The notes: generated from the sequence alone by a model not told the origin. DNA of 64,000 nucleotides from Brevundimonas poindexterae (GCF_020524625.1 NZ_JAIVLL010000003.1:180442-244441); one strand, 5' to 3'. Positions 53,007 through 62,348 are shown, counted from the stretch's first letter. A program made the numbers and translations.

Positions 53007-53269
53007 CAGTCGCGACCGTGGGCCCGGCGCTGTTCGCAGCGACGCTGCTCGCGCTCATAGTCGCGCTGCTCCCGTTCGCGCTTGAGCCGGGTTTCCTCAT
53101 CCGAGGTGGTGACGGCATCGACGCCGGCCCCGAGCACCGCGCCGGTGGCCTTGACCGTGCCGCCGACCACGGCCGCGCCGGTGCCGACGACCGCCCCGAC
53201 CAGACAGCCCTGGAGCATGAGGGCACCGCCCACGAGGACGGCGAGCGAGATCAGGCGTTTGCGGGGCAT
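53003..53269 (-). CDS. Small glycine-zipper lipoprotein
   Basis: An 88-residue lipoprotein. The signal MPRKRLISLAVLVGGALMLQGC carries lipobox LQGC, then a Gly-zipper helix (VGAVVGTGAAVVGGTVKATGAVLGAG) and a highly charged tail (RLKREREQRDYEREQRRCEQRRAHGRDC). It overlaps the end of the GNAT gene by four bases on the opposite strand. Function unknown. Confidence 0.7.
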   Translation of the reverse strand: MPRKRLISLAVLVGGALMLQGCLVGAVVGTGAAVVGGTVKATGAVLGAGVDAVTTSDEETRLKREREQRDYEREQRRCEQRRAHGRDC

Positions 53270-53399
53270 GGCGGGTCTCCGATTCCGCGACAGGCTGGCC
53301 CAACAGGGTGAAGGCCACCTTAAGGGATAACACGCGTCTGCTTGGCTTTCGCCACGGATGGTGGAATGAGAGGATCGTCACCGGCGACAGGAGTGCCTC

Positions 53400-54023
53400 A
53401 TGACCATGGCCGATCCCCACCATCTGCGCCGCGTGCAGTTGATCCGGAAGGGGGTGCTCGCCCTCGCCATTGTGGCCGTCGTGGCGCTGGCCGCGATCAG
53501 CCAGAGCCTAGGTGGCGAAACGCCCCTGCACGAGCGGCTGGAGGCGTTCGGCATCGCCCTGATTGCCCTGTGCGTGGTGGGGCGGGCGTGGTGTTCGCTC
53601 TACATCGGCGGGCGCAAGAAGGCCGAGATCGTCAACCTCGGGCCCTATTCGATCAGCCGCAATCCGCTCTACGTCTTCAGCTTCATGGGGGCATTCGGCA
53701 TGGGCGCCCAGACCGGCAGTCTGACCATTGCCACGCTGTTCCTGCTGATTGCGGTCGGCGTCTTCTATCTGACCGTTCGGCAGGAAGAAGCCTGGCTGGA
53801 GGGGGCGTTCGGGGAGTCCTACCGGGCCTATATGGCGCGCACGCCGCGCTTCTGGCCTGATTTCTCGAAGTGGCGGGACACCGACACCCTTGAGGTCAAA
53901 CCCGTGTTCTTCCTGACCACCCTGCGTGACGGTCTGGCGTTCTTCCTTGCCGTGCCGCTGTTCGAGGCGCTGGAACGGGCCCAGGAAGTGGGCTGGGTCC
54001 ACATCCTGTTCAGCCTGCCCTAG
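53400..54023 (+). CDS. Isoprenylcysteine carboxyl methyltransferase-like membrane protein
   Basis: A 207-residue membrane protein with four to five helices. The ICMT/PEMT-like region contains GPYSISRNPLYVFSFMGAFG and RQEEAWLEGAFGESYRAYMARTPRFWPDFSKW, the AdoMet-associated motif of this superfamily. In bacteria such proteins methylate lipid or are uncharacterised. It is followed by a convergent terminator and the pirin gene. Confidence 0.75.
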   Translation: MTMADPHHLRRVQLIRKGVLALAIVAVVALAAISQSLGGETPLHERLEAFGIALIALCVVGRAWCSLYIGGRKKAEIVNLGPYSISRNPLYVFSFMGAFGMGAQTGSLTIATLFLLIAVGVFYLTVRQEEAWLEGAFGESYRAYMARTPRFWPDFSKWRDTDTLEVKPVFFLTTLRDGLAFFLAVPLFEALERAQEVGWVHILFSLP

Positions 54024-54030
54024 GGCGAAA

Positions 54031-54056
54031 GGGCGACACGGTTTCCCGCGTCGCCC
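54031..54056. terminator. Bidirectional hairpin between convergent genes
   Basis: GGGCGAC (54031-54037) pairs with GTCGCCC (54050-54056), with an inner CGG/CCG pair after one mismatch. It lies exactly between the ICMT-like stop and the pirin stop. There is no T-run. Confidence 0.5.
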
Positions 54057-54062
54057 CGGCCG

Positions 54063-54758
54063 TCAGCGGCTGTCGACCATGACCAGTTCGGCATCCTCGC
54101 GGGCCGTGACCGTCAGGGTCGGCTCATCCTTGATGCCGGCCCCGTCGCGGGCGTTGAGTACGGTACCGTTGACCTCGACTGTGCCGACAGCGGGCACCAG
54201 ATAGGCGCGGCGGCCCTCGGCCAGCTCATAGGTCAGGCTCTCGCCCGCCTTCAGCGTCGCACCCAGCACGCGGGCATCCGCGTTGATATCCAGCGCGCCA
54301 TCGTCCGGATTGCCCGAGGCCAGCACCTGGAATTTCCCGCTGCGGTCCGACTTCGGGAAGGGTTTCATGCCCCAGCCGGGTTTGGCGCCGGGTTTGTCGG
54401 TCTCGATCCAGATCTGGAACAGGGTGGTGGTCTCATCCTCGAGGTTGAACTCGGAGTGACGCACGCCGGTGCCCGCGCTCATCACCTGGACGTCGCCGGC
54501 GCCGGTGCGACCCCGGTTGCCCATGGAATCCTCGTGGGTGATGGCCCCGGTGCGGACATAGGTGATGATTTCCATGTCGGCGTGGGGGTGGGGCGGAAAG
54601 CCCGACTTGGCGGCGATCTCGTCATCGTTCCAGACCCGCAGCCGGCCCCAGCTCATGCGGTTCGGGTCGTAATAGTTGGCGAAAGAGAAGTGGTGGCGGG
54701 CCTTCAGCCAGCCATGGTCGGCCCCGCCGAGGCTGTTGAAGGGTCGGACGTCGATCAT
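54063..54758 (-). CDS. Pirin family protein
   Basis: A 231-residue bicupin protein. HPHADMEIITYV and the HEDSMGN turn hold the iron ligands of the N-terminal cupin, and the start MIDVRPFNSLGGADHGWLKARHHFSFANYYDPNRMSWG is the pirin hallmark. Bacterial pirins may act as quercetinases or regulators of metabolism; no substrate can be assigned. Ribosome site GGGAGA before the ATG. Confidence 0.9.
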   Translation of the reverse strand: MIDVRPFNSLGGADHGWLKARHHFSFANYYDPNRMSWGRLRVWNDDEIAAKSGFPPHPHADMEIITYVRTGAITHEDSMGNRGRTGAGDVQVMSAGTGVRHSEFNLEDETTTLFQIWIETDKPGAKPGWGMKPFPKSDRSGKFQVLASGNPDDGALDINADARVLGATLKAGESLTYELAEGRRAYLVPAVGTVEVNGTVLNARDGAGIKDEPTLTVTAREDAELVMVDSR

Positions 54759-54848
54759 GATGCGGTCTCCCAGATTGCAGAACGCGGGTCAGCCCGCGCC
54801 GGTTCGGGCGCTATATAGGTAACAGTGTCGGTGACGGAAAGGGGTGAG

Positions 54849-55259
54849 TCAGTCAAGCCGCCGGCCGAGCGTCACCACAGCCTGCCGGGACATACCGAGC
54901 GCCTCGTAGAAGCCGAGGGCGTCGACGTTGTCCTCGCGAACCATCAACTGGATTTTCGGGGCGCCGCGATCCGCCAGCCAGGTCTCGGCAGCCGTCATGA
55001 GGGCCCGTCCCACGCCACGATGACGAGCATCGGGGTGCACAGCCAGATAGTAGACCCAGCCCCGGTGCCCGTCGAAGCCCGTCATGGCGGTCCCGCAGAC
55101 CCCGACCCCATCCCGGGCGACGAGCACGACGCTATCGGCGCTCTTGCGGGCCAGCGCGAGGTCCTGCGCGGGGTCATTCCAGGGACGGGTCAGCCCGCAC
55201 GTCTCCCATAAGCCGATGACGGCAGCGACGTCGTTATCCTGCAGAGGGACAATGCGCAT
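54849..55259 (-). CDS. GNAT-family acetyltransferase
   Basis: A 136-residue acetyltransferase. [34 protein letters not shown] at the start and WVYYLAVHPDARHRGVGRALMTAAETWL mark the acetyl-CoA loop; LMVREDNVDALGFYEALGM is the closing motif. It resembles YpeA/RimI-like enzymes. ATG overlaps the aroC stop by one base, so the two may be co-transcribed. Confidence 0.83.
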   Translation of the reverse strand: MRIVPLQDNDVAAVIGLWETCGLTRPWNDPAQDLALARKSADSVVLVARDGVGVCGTAMTGFDGHRGWVYYLAVHPDARHRGVGRALMTAAETWLADRGAPKIQLMVREDNVDALGFYEALGMSRQAVVTLGRRLD

Positions 55260-56344
55260 CACGCCGCTTGCGCCCGGTGCCGCAGCATCGCATCGGCCAG
55301 CACGCAGGCGGCCATGGCCTCGACGACCGGCACGGCGCGCAGGGCGACGCACGGGTCGTGGCGGCCCTTGGTGCGGATCTCGGTCTCGGTGCCGTCGCGG
55401 GTGATGGTCCGGCGCGGAGTCAGGATGGAGGAGGTCGGCTTGAACGCCACGCGCGCCGTGATCGGCTGGCCGGTCGAGATGCCGCCCAGAATGCCGCCGG
55501 CATGGTTGGACAGGAAGACGGGTTGGCCGTCCGGACCCAGCCTCATCTCATCGGCATTGTCCTCGCCTGAAAGTTCGGCCGAGGCGAAGCCGGCGCCGAT
55601 CTCGACGCCCTTGGCGGCATTGATCGACATCAGGGCGGCGGCCAGTTCGGCATCCAGCTTGCCATAGATCGGTGCGCCCCAGCCAACCGGCACGCCGGTG
55701 ACCTCCAGCGCCACGACCGCTCCGATCGAGGAGCCGGCCTTGCGGATGCCGTCCAGATAGTCGGACCAGGGCTGGACGACCTCTGCAGAGGCGGCGAACA
55801 GCGGATTGCCCTGCACGGCGTCGAAATCGAGTGCATCATCGGGAATGTGGTGCGGGCCGATCTGAATGACGCCCGCGCGGAGGGTGATGTCAGGGCCTAG
55901 GATCCGACGGGCGATGGCGCCGGCGGCCACGCGCAGGGCGGTTTCGCGGGCACTGGAGCGGCCACCGCCCCGGTGGTCCCGCACGCCGTACTTGGCCTGA
56001 TAGACATAGTCCGCGTGGCCGGGGCGGTAGGCGCGGGCGATCTCGCCATAGTCCTTCGAGCGCTGATCCTCGTTCTCGATCAACAGGCTGATCGGGGTGC
56101 CCGTGGTGACGGGCCCGTCCCCGTCGTCAAAGGTGCCCGACAGGATGCGCACCGTGTCGCTCTCGCGTCGTTGGGTGACGAAGCGGCTGCCGCCGGGCTT
56201 CCGCTGGTCCAGCCAGGGCTGGATATCGGCCTCGGTCAGCGGGATCAGGGAAGGGCAGCCGTCGATGACACAGCCGATGGCCGGTCCGTGGCTCTCGCCC
56301 CAGGTGGTCACGCGAAACAGATGGCCGAAGCTGTTGTGGGACAT
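55259..56344 (-). CDS. aroC: Chorismate synthase
   Basis: A 361-residue FMN-dependent enzyme that converts 5-enolpyruvylshikimate-3-phosphate to chorismate. [42 protein letters not shown] (read [14 protein letters not shown]), [20 protein letters not shown] and the RTITRDG motif are all visible. Full length for the bacterial monofunctional enzyme. Confidence 0.97.
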   Translation of the reverse strand: MSHNSFGHLFRVTTWGESHGPAIGCVIDGCPSLIPLTEADIQPWLDQRKPGGSRFVTQRRESDTVRILSGTFDDGDGPVTTGTPISLLIENEDQRSKDYGEIARAYRPGHADYVYQAKYGVRDHRGGGRSSARETALRVAAGAIARRILGPDITLRAGVIQIGPHHIPDDALDFDAVQGNPLFAASAEVVQPWSDYLDGIRKAGSSIGAVVALEVTGVPVGWGAPIYGKLDAELAAALMSINAAKGVEIGAGFASAELSGEDNADEMRLGPDGQPVFLSNHAGGILGGISTGQPITARVAFKPTSSILTPRRTITRDGTETEIRTKGRHDPCVALRAVPVVEAMAACVLADAMLRHRAQAA

Positions 56345-56356
56345 GGCCCTATGGCC

Positions 56357-57085
56357 TTAGGCCGCAAGCGGCGCGGTCGTCCAGACCCGGGCGAAGCGGT
56401 CCAGCAGATGTTCGGCGGCAGAGGGGGCGTCCTCGGCCGGGGTCAGGGTCACGAACAGGTGTCCCTGCGGATGGCGGCCCCGCGCCGGCAGGCCCAGGTC
56501 GCGCAGGCGCAGACGGACCGGCGGCTCCAGCCCCGCGACCACCCAGGCGTTGCGCGGCCCGGCGTGGGTCTGGACCTCGACGCGACCCCCGTCCGCCAGC
56601 ACACGCGGCGAGACTTGGGTCTGCAGGAAGACGTCATTGCCCAAGACTGACAGGCCGTCTGCGGGGCGGATGCGGATGGCGAGGAACAGGTCGGCATCGT
56701 CGCGTCCGGCACCCTTGAGCCGCACATGATCTCCGGCGCGCAGACCCGCCGGCAGGGTCAAACGAAAGGTCCGTCCTCGATGGGCGGTCTCGACCCGACC
56801 GCCGTACAGGGCGAGATGCGGGGTGATCGACAGGGTCGGGAGCGGTGCGGGCCGCCGGGCGGGCGGGGCCAGGGCCGGGCAATCGGGCGTACGGGCCTGA
56901 ATGGTGTGCCAGGCGGCGATGACCTCGCGAAAGCGCTCCGCATCGCCGTCGGCATGGTCGGGGCGGGCCGCCTTGACCGCGCGCAGGAAGGCCTGACGCG
57001 TCGTGGCAGGATCGACCGGACCCGGCAGGCCAAGGGTGGCCAGCGCCTTGTGATAGGTCGAAAGGGAGGTGTCGGCGCCGCTCAT
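56357..57085 (-). CDS. DnaJ-like protein with a degenerate J-domain
   Basis: A 242-residue protein with an N-terminal J-like segment (STYHKALATLGLPGPVDPATTRQAFLRAVKAARPDHADG) in which the HPD signature is replaced by RPD, so it probably cannot stimulate DnaK. Residues about 85-235 resemble the DnaJ C-terminal substrate-binding domain (RTFRLTLPAGLRAGDHVRLKGAGRDDADLFLAI). Related proteins are seen in alphaproteobacteria. It sits between aroC and the divergent pdxH gene; a role with either is not indicated. ATG 57085. Confidence 0.75.
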   Translation of the reverse strand: MSGADTSLSTYHKALATLGLPGPVDPATTRQAFLRAVKAARPDHADGDAERFREVIAAWHTIQARTPDCPALAPPARRPAPLPTLSITPHLALYGGRVETAHRGRTFRLTLPAGLRAGDHVRLKGAGRDDADLFLAIRIRPADGLSVLGNDVFLQTQVSPRVLADGGRVEVQTHAGPRNAWVVAGLEPPVRLRLRDLGLPARGRHPQGHLFVTLTPAEDAPSAAEHLLDRFARVWTTAPLAA

Positions 57086-57175
57086 GGACACCAAAGGCCA
57101 CAAACAGGGTCAATGCCGGGTTAACCGTGACGCTGGCTCTCGCAGCGCGGGTCGTGCGGCGCTAGAAAGACGACC

Positions 57176-57856
57176 ATGAGCACCCCCGTCATCCCGCCCA
57201 GTCCCTCACGCGAGGAATACGCCCGCGACTATGCCGCCGCCCTGGCGGCCAACAGCGACGAGGCCGAGTTCGCCTGCGACGAGCCGTTCGGCCTGCTGGA
57301 CCGCTGGCTGGGCGACGCCCGGGCGCACGAGATCAACGATCCAAACGCCATGGCGCTGGCGACGGTCGACGCCGAGGGCCTGCCGGATTGCCGGATGGTG
57401 CTGCTGAAGGATGTGGGGCCCGAGGGGCTGACCTTCTATTCGAACCGCGAAAGCGAGAAGGGGCGCCAGCTGACGGGACAGCCGCAGGCGGCCCTGTTGT
57501 TCCACTGGAAATCGCTGCGGCGCCAAATCCGGGTGCGTGGCCCGGTGGAGCCGGTCAGCGCAGCAGAGGCAGACGCCTATTTCGCCAGCCGCGCCCGCGA
57601 GAGCCGCATCGGCGCCTGGGCCTCGGATCAGTCGCGCCCGTTGGCGGATCGCGCCGAACTGGAGGCCGCCGTGGTGCGCGAGACCGTGCGGTTCGAGGGC
57701 CAGGATGTGCCCCGGCCCGAGCGGTGGAGCGGCTGGCGTCTGGTGCCGCTGCAGATCGAGTTCTGGCGGGACCGGCCGTTCCGGCTGCACGACCGGCTGC
57801 GCTTTGATCGGGCGGGCCCCGATGCGGCCTGGGGCCGTGAACGTCTGTACCCCTGA
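57176..57856 (+). CDS. pdxH: Pyridoxamine 5'-phosphate oxidase
   Basis: A 226-residue FMN enzyme making pyridoxal 5'-phosphate. DPNAMALATVDAEGLPDCRMVLLKDVGPEGLTFYSNRESEKGRQL, ALLFHWKSLRRQIRVRGPV, SRESRIGAWASDQSRPL and the C-terminal RDRPFRLHDRLRFDR are characteristic. Vitamin B6 salvage and synthesis. It converges with the TetR gene three bases away. Confidence 0.95.
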   Translation: MSTPVIPPSPSREEYARDYAAALAANSDEAEFACDEPFGLLDRWLGDARAHEINDPNAMALATVDAEGLPDCRMVLLKDVGPEGLTFYSNRESEKGRQLTGQPQAALLFHWKSLRRQIRVRGPVEPVSAAEADAYFASRARESRIGAWASDQSRPLADRAELEAAVVRETVRFEGQDVPRPERWSGWRLVPLQIEFWRDRPFRLHDRLRFDRAGPDAAWGRERLYP

Positions 57857-57859
57857 CAC

Positions 57860-58537
57860 TCAGTCGAGGTCGGGCGCCGCAGGGTCGAGGTTGGGGCCGC
57901 CATAGCGTGCCAGGAAAGTCTGGACCGCGTCTGCCGCGATCTGGGTATGGCTGCGCTGGACCGTGGTGGAGTCGCCGGTGACCATCGGCACGAAGAAGAC
58001 CGGGTGCTCCAGCATGCCCATAAGCTGGCCGGCCGCCCACGACGGCTTGTCGCAGACCAGTTCGCCCCGTTCGCACAGGGCCTCGATGGCCTCGACCAGG
58101 GTGACGCCGATGCGTGCCTTGCCCCGTTCGTAGAAATGCAGCGCCATCTCCTGAAAGCGCGTCCGTTCGGCCAGCACCAGCCGGAAGACCGACGTCACCA
58201 GCGGATCGGCCATGAAGCCGACATAGGCCTCGGAAAATCGGGTCAGCTGGCAGCGCGCAGGGCCGTCGAGCGCCCGGACCTCGTCCATCTGGCGGGCGAA
58301 CTCGTCGGAGGTATCGTCGATTACCGCCTGGAACAGATCGGCCTTGGACGAGAAGAAGGTGTAGAGCGTGGCGGTCGATACACTGGCTTCACGCGCGATC
58401 GGTTCGATTCGGGTCGAGGCGAAGCCCTGGGCCATGAAATGACGCCGCGCCTCGATGAGAATGGCGCGGCGGCGGGGGTCTTCGGTATCCCCGTCCTGAA
58501 GGCCAGACGGGGACGAGGCAGCTTGAGCGAGGGTCAT
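57860..58537 (-). CDS. TetR-family transcriptional regulator
   Basis: A 225-residue repressor. The N-terminal HTH is RRRAILIEARRHFMAQGFASTRIEPIAREASVSTATLYTFFSSKADLFQAV, followed by a helical ligand-binding domain with a TetR_C-type (AefR-like) layout. The ligand and target operator are unknown. ATG 58537; the upstream gap of 65 bases to udk contains CAAGCTTG and AT-rich sequence but no copy of the palindrome at 34206. Confidence 0.87.
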   Translation of the reverse strand: MTLAQAASSPSGLQDGDTEDPRRRAILIEARRHFMAQGFASTRIEPIAREASVSTATLYTFFSSKADLFQAVIDDTSDEFARQMDEVRALDGPARCQLTRFSEAYVGFMADPLVTSVFRLVLAERTRFQEMALHFYERGKARIGVTLVEAIEALCERGELVCDKPSWAAGQLMGMLEHPVFFVPMVTGDSTTVQRSHTQIAADAVQTFLARYGGPNLDPAAPDLD

Positions 58538-58602
58538 TAACCTCAAGCTTGGCGTGGATAACGCCGTGCCGCAAGATGAAATTCACTCGCTGTTACAAGG
58601 GG

Positions 58603-59247
58603 TCACGCGACCCAGCGTTGCAGAAGCGGGTGGGTGAGAACCGGAGCGACCAGTCGATCCACTGATTGCGGGTCAGTCAGGACCACGGCCGCGGTCGCGT
58701 CAGCGACGATGAAATCGGCGTGCACCTTGGCCGGTTCGGTCAGCCGCTCGTGCCCGGGGCGAACGGTCAGAAGATACTGGTCGATGACCGATTGGGCGGT
58801 GCGGCCCCGTTCGACCTGGTCGCGCAGCAGGCGGCGGATGAAGCGGATGTCGGCGGGTGTATCGACGAAGACGCGGATGTCGAACAGCTCCACGAGCGCC
58901 GGGGTGCACAACAGGTGGGTGCCCTCGATGACGACGACGTCGGCGGCCGGTACCGGCTCGCCGCCCGGCTCTCGCCCATGGGTGACGAAGGAATAGATCG
59001 GCGCCTCGACGGCCTGTCCGGCCTTGAGCGCGGCCAGGTGGCCGTGCAGCAGGTCGTGGTCCCGCGCCGCGACGTCGTCAAAGTCGAAGGTCGCCGCGTC
59101 GAAGTCGGGCAGGGAGGCCGCGTCACGGTAATAGGAGTCCTCGCGCACCAGGGTGGCGACGCCCTCGGGCAGGTGGCGGATCAGGGCCTCGGCCAGGGTG
59201 CTCTTGCCCGAGCCCGACCCGCCGGTGATCGCAATCAGAACGGTCAT
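58603..59247 (-). CDS. udk: Uridine kinase
   Basis: A 214-residue nucleoside kinase with Walker A ITGGSGSGKST and the uridine kinase motifs REDSYYRDAAS, FDFDDVAARDHDLL, and VVVIEGTHLLCTPALVELFDIRVFVDTPADIRFIRRLLRDQVERGRT. It makes UMP or CMP from the nucleoside. It is followed upstream by a lipoprotein gene six bases away. Confidence 0.92.
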   Translation of the reverse strand: MTVLIAITGGSGSGKSTLAEALIRHLPEGVATLVREDSYYRDAASLPDFDAATFDFDDVAARDHDLLHGHLAALKAGQAVEAPIYSFVTHGREPGGEPVPAADVVVIEGTHLLCTPALVELFDIRVFVDTPADIRFIRRLLRDQVERGRTAQSVIDQYLLTVRPGHERLTEPAKVHADFIVADATAAVVLTDPQSVDRLVAPVLTHPLLQRWVA

Positions 59248-59253
59248 GACGGC

Positions 59254-59841
59254 CTAGCGGAAGAAGCAGGTCATGCCGGCATAGAGGCTCTCAACCGTGG
59301 CATCGGGAGCCTCCGACGTCAGGAATCCGCCCAGCTCGCCGCTCGAGAATTCCTTGCCCAGCGTCGAGTCCGGAATCATCTCCACCACGCGCGCGGATCC
59401 CAGTTCGGTGCGGGTGCTGCCCACGCCCACGCCGTCGGCGGTAGTCAGGCCGCTCTCATCAAGAAACCAGCCGACGAATTTGTCATCCTGAAAGGCCAGC
59501 TGCAGACCGTTGGGATATTCCGCGAACTGCATCGGCCCGGCGCCGCATTCGCTGTTGGTGGTCACGGCCGGGGTATCGGCGCCCAGCAGCGTCGAGACGG
59601 CGGTCAGGGTCATGTCCTGCGCCGTCCCGAAGGGCAGGGCACGCGCCGAGCCCTGCTCCGTGAAGGCGCGCAGGCCCTCGCCCTCAAGCGACAGGGCGCC
59701 GCTGGCCTGGGCCTCGGGCGCAGGCGCGGGGGTGGCGGGGGCTTCCGTTTCCGGCTCAGGGGCCTCGGGAGCGGCGCTGCCGTCACAGGCGGCGAGGGCG
59801 AAAACGGCAAGGGCGGCCAGGCTGGCGCGGGCAAGGGACAT
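59254..59841 (-). CDS. Predicted lipoprotein with a low-complexity linker
   Basis: A 195-residue lipoprotein. Signal MSLARASLAALAVFALAAC has lipobox LAAC; then a Glu/Pro/Ala-rich linker (APEAPEPETEAPATPAPAPE) and a domain with MTLTAVSTLLGADTPAVTTNSECGAGPMQFAEYPNGLQLAFQDDKFVGWFLDE. Function unknown. ATG 59841 is preceded by GGAG. Same strand as udk. Confidence 0.72.
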   Translation of the reverse strand: MSLARASLAALAVFALAACDGSAAPEAPEPETEAPATPAPAPEAQASGALSLEGEGLRAFTEQGSARALPFGTAQDMTLTAVSTLLGADTPAVTTNSECGAGPMQFAEYPNGLQLAFQDDKFVGWFLDESGLTTADGVGVGSTRTELGSARVVEMIPDSTLGKEFSSGELGGFLTSEAPDATVESLYAGMTCFFR

Positions 59842-59930
59842 GGTCGGCTCCTGAGGGGGCATCGAGGTCTGGATGACGGCCAACCTAACCCAGACTCGGC
59901 GTCCTCCTGCAAAGAAAGTCGCTACCCCTG

Positions 59931-59947
59931 ACGTTGCGTCACGTTGC
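59931..59947. promoter_or_regulatory. ACGTTGC direct repeat upstream of the acyl-CoA synthetase gene
   Basis: ACGTTGC occurs at 59931-59937 and 59941-59947, a 10-bp period, 82 bases upstream of the ATG at 60029. A regulator could bind both on the same helix face. No other feature is seen in this divergent 187-base gap. Confidence 0.3.
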
Positions 59948-60028
59948 CTATCCTTCACGCCGCCGATAGCGTGACTTCAAGAGCCGCGCCCAACGTCGGC
60001 CATACCCATGAATTCCGGAGAGGAACCG

Positions 60029-61663
60029 ATGCACGGATTGATGCAGGACTGGCCCCTGACGGTCGACAAGATCCTGGACCACGCCAGGAACTGGCACCCG
60101 CACCGCGAGGTCGTCACGCGCTCGGTCGAGGGGCCGGTGGTGCGCACCACCTATGCCGACATCCATGATCGGGCCCGCCGGGTCTCGAATGTGCTCAAGT
60201 CCTGGGACGTGAAGGTTGGCGATCGCGTCGCCACCCTGGCCTGGAACACGGCGCGCCATATCGAGGCCTGGTACGGAATCATGAGCATCGGAGCGGTCTG
60301 CCACACGCTGAACCCGCGCCTGTTCCCCGAACAGCTGATCTACATCATCAACCACGCCGAAGACCGCATCATCTTCGTCGACCTGACCTTCGTGCCCCTG
60401 CTTGAGGCCGTACTGCCCCACTGTCCGACGGTCGAGCGGGTGGTCGTGATGACCGATCAGTGGAACATGCCGGCGACCAAACTGCCCAAGGCCGAATGCT
60501 ATGAGCAGCTGGTCGAGGAATCCTCGTCGGACGTGGAATGGGGCGGCTTCGACGAACAGACGGCCTGTGGCCTTTGCTACACCTCGGGCACGACCGGCAA
60601 TCCAAAGGGCGTGCTCTACTCCCACCGCTCGAACTTCATCCACACGCTGCTGGGCCTGCAGACGACCGTTCTGGGCGCGACGCCCAAGGAAGTGATCCTG
60701 CCGGTCGTGCCGATGTTCCACGCCAACGCCTGGGGTATTGCCTTCGGCGGTCCGGCGGCGGGCTCCAAACTGGTCATGCCGGGCGCCAAGATGGACGGCG
60801 AGTCCATCTATGAGCTGCTGGAGAGCGAGGGCGTGACCTTCTCGGCCGCCGTGCCGACCGTCTGGCAGGGTCTGCTGGCGCACCTTCGCGACAACAATCT
60901 CAAGCTTTCGACCGTGAAGCGGGTGCTGATCGGCGGCTCTGCCGTGCCCGAAAGCCTGATCCGGGCCTTCCACGACGAGTTCGGCATCGAGGTGCTGCAG
61001 GGCTGGGGCATGACCGAGACGTCGCCGATCGGCACCCTGTCGAACCTGACGCCGGAGCTGGCCGCCCTGCCGTACGACGAGCAGATGAAGTGGCGGACCA
61101 AACAGGGCATGCCGCCGCTGGGCGTCGAGCTGAAGCTCAAGAACTATGCCGGCCAGGAAATGCCGCACGACGGCAAGACCTATGGCCGCCTGATGGTGCG
61201 CGGCCCGACGATCGCCGGCGCCTACTTCAAGGACGAGGGCGGCAAGATCCTCGACAACGAGGGCTTCTTCGATACGGGCGACGTCTCGACCATCGACGAG
61301 CATGGCTTCATGCAGATCACCGACCGGGCCAAGGATGTGATCAAGTCGGGCGGCGAATGGATCAGCTCGATCGACATCGAGAACATTGCCATGGGGCATC
61401 CCAAGGTCGATCTCGCCGCCGTCATCGGCGCAGCCCATCCCAAGTGGGACGAGCGCCCGGTGCTGGTAATCAAGCTGAAGCCCGGGCAGACCGAGGACAA
61501 GCAGGAGCACCTCGACTTCCTGAAGGGCAAGATCGCCAAATGGTGGATGCCCGACGATGTGGTGTTCGTGGACGACATCCCGCTGGGCGCCACCGGCAAG
61601 ATCGACAAGAAGGTCGTGCGTGAGCAGCTGAAGGACTACGTCCTGCCGACTGCGCAGGGCTGA
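60029..61663 (+). CDS. Long-chain acyl-CoA synthetase (AMP-binding)
   Basis: A 544-residue ANL-family enzyme that activates a fatty acid to its CoA ester. The AMP-binding signature YTSGTTGNPKGVLYSHRSN, LQGWGMTETSPIGTLS, GWFDTGDVSTID-like GFFDTGDVSTIDEHGFMQITDRAKDVIKSGGEWIS and the final lysine motif GATGKIDKKVVREQLKDY are all present. Ribosome site GGAGAGG before ATG 60029. Substrate chain length is not fixed. It is followed by a small membrane protein gene. Confidence 0.93.
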   Translation: MHGLMQDWPLTVDKILDHARNWHPHREVVTRSVEGPVVRTTYADIHDRARRVSNVLKSWDVKVGDRVATLAWNTARHIEAWYGIMSIGAVCHTLNPRLFPEQLIYIINHAEDRIIFVDLTFVPLLEAVLPHCPTVERVVVMTDQWNMPATKLPKAECYEQLVEESSSDVEWGGFDEQTACGLCYTSGTTGNPKGVLYSHRSNFIHTLLGLQTTVLGATPKEVILPVVPMFHANAWGIAFGGPAAGSKLVMPGAKMDGESIYELLESEGVTFSAAVPTVWQGLLAHLRDNNLKLSTVKRVLIGGSAVPESLIRAFHDEFGIEVLQGWGMTETSPIGTLSNLTPELAALPYDEQMKWRTKQGMPPLGVELKLKNYAGQEMPHDGKTYGRLMVRGPTIAGAYFKDEGGKILDNEGFFDTGDVSTIDEHGFMQITDRAKDVIKSGGEWISSIDIENIAMGHPKVDLAAVIGAAHPKWDERPVLVIKLKPGQTEDKQEHLDFLKGKIAKWWMPDDVVFVDDIPLGATGKIDKKVVREQLKDYVLPTAQG

Positions 61664-61667
61664 TCCG

Positions 61668-62348
61668 ATGGCACGGCGTGGCCGATCGCAGTCCCTGACC
61701 CTTTTGCTGATGGCGGGGGTGCTGTCGGCGCCGGTGCTGGTGTTCGTCGCCATGTTCGGCCAGCGCTTCTGGGGCTGGAGCCGCGAGCTGGCCCTCGACG
61801 CTCTCACACTGGCCGTCGCACCGTGGCTGCTGGCGGTGGGTGCGATTTGTGCCCTGATCCTGCTCTGGCGGGCCGCCCGGTTCGGCGCGATGGGATGGCT
61901 GACCGCGCTGGCGGCTGTGGCGGTGGTCGGGGGAGGGATCTGGCTGTTCCTGACCAGCCCCTATGGCCCGATGGCCGGACCCGAGGGCCCGCATGATGTC
62001 AGCACCGATATCGTCGAGCTGCCGGCTTACTCAGCTCGGCTGCAGCGCCTGCATGGGGATGAAGTGGCCGCGAGCTGTTCCGGCGTCGCGAGCATTCCGA
62101 CCCAGCTTCAGGCCGAAGACGTGGGCGAGGCGCTGCAGAAGGTCGGATTCCGGCCTGCGCCGTCGTCCCTGTTCCGCGTCGAGGGCACCCACACCGGTCT
62201 GTGGTTCCTGATGCAGCACGACGCGACCGTCCGCATCCGGCCGGGGCAGACCGATGTGCGCGTGACCGCCCGGTCGGATCGTCCGCAGGGTGACGAGGCC
62301 TGTCGCCTGCTGGCCCGGATCGTCCGCGAGCTTCAGCCCCGCAGCTGA
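61668..62348 (+). CDS. Membrane protein with possible DUF1499-like C-terminus
   Basis: A 226-residue protein with three N-terminal hydrophobic helices (about residues 10-31, 43-66, 75-93) and a C-terminal soluble domain (DVRVTARSDRPQGDEACRLLARIVRELQ) that weakly resembles DUF1499. Function unknown. It begins four bases after the acyl-CoA synthetase stop, suggesting co-transcription. It overlaps the convergent MBL-fold gene by 16 bases. Confidence 0.65.
   Translation: MARRGRSQSLTLLLMAGVLSAPVLVFVAMFGQRFWGWSRELALDALTLAVAPWLLAVGAICALILLWRAARFGAMGWLTALAAVAVVGGGIWLFLTSPYGPMAGPEGPHDVSTDIVELPAYSARLQRLHGDEVAASCSGVASIPTQLQAEDVGEALQKVGFRPAPSSLFRVEGTHTGLWFLMQHDATVRIRPGQTDVRVTARSDRPQGDEACRLLARIVRELQPRS

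Noticed and set aside
59948..61807. A 619-codon open frame on the minus strand
   Set aside because: Antisense to the acyl-CoA synthetase gene, which has all family motifs.
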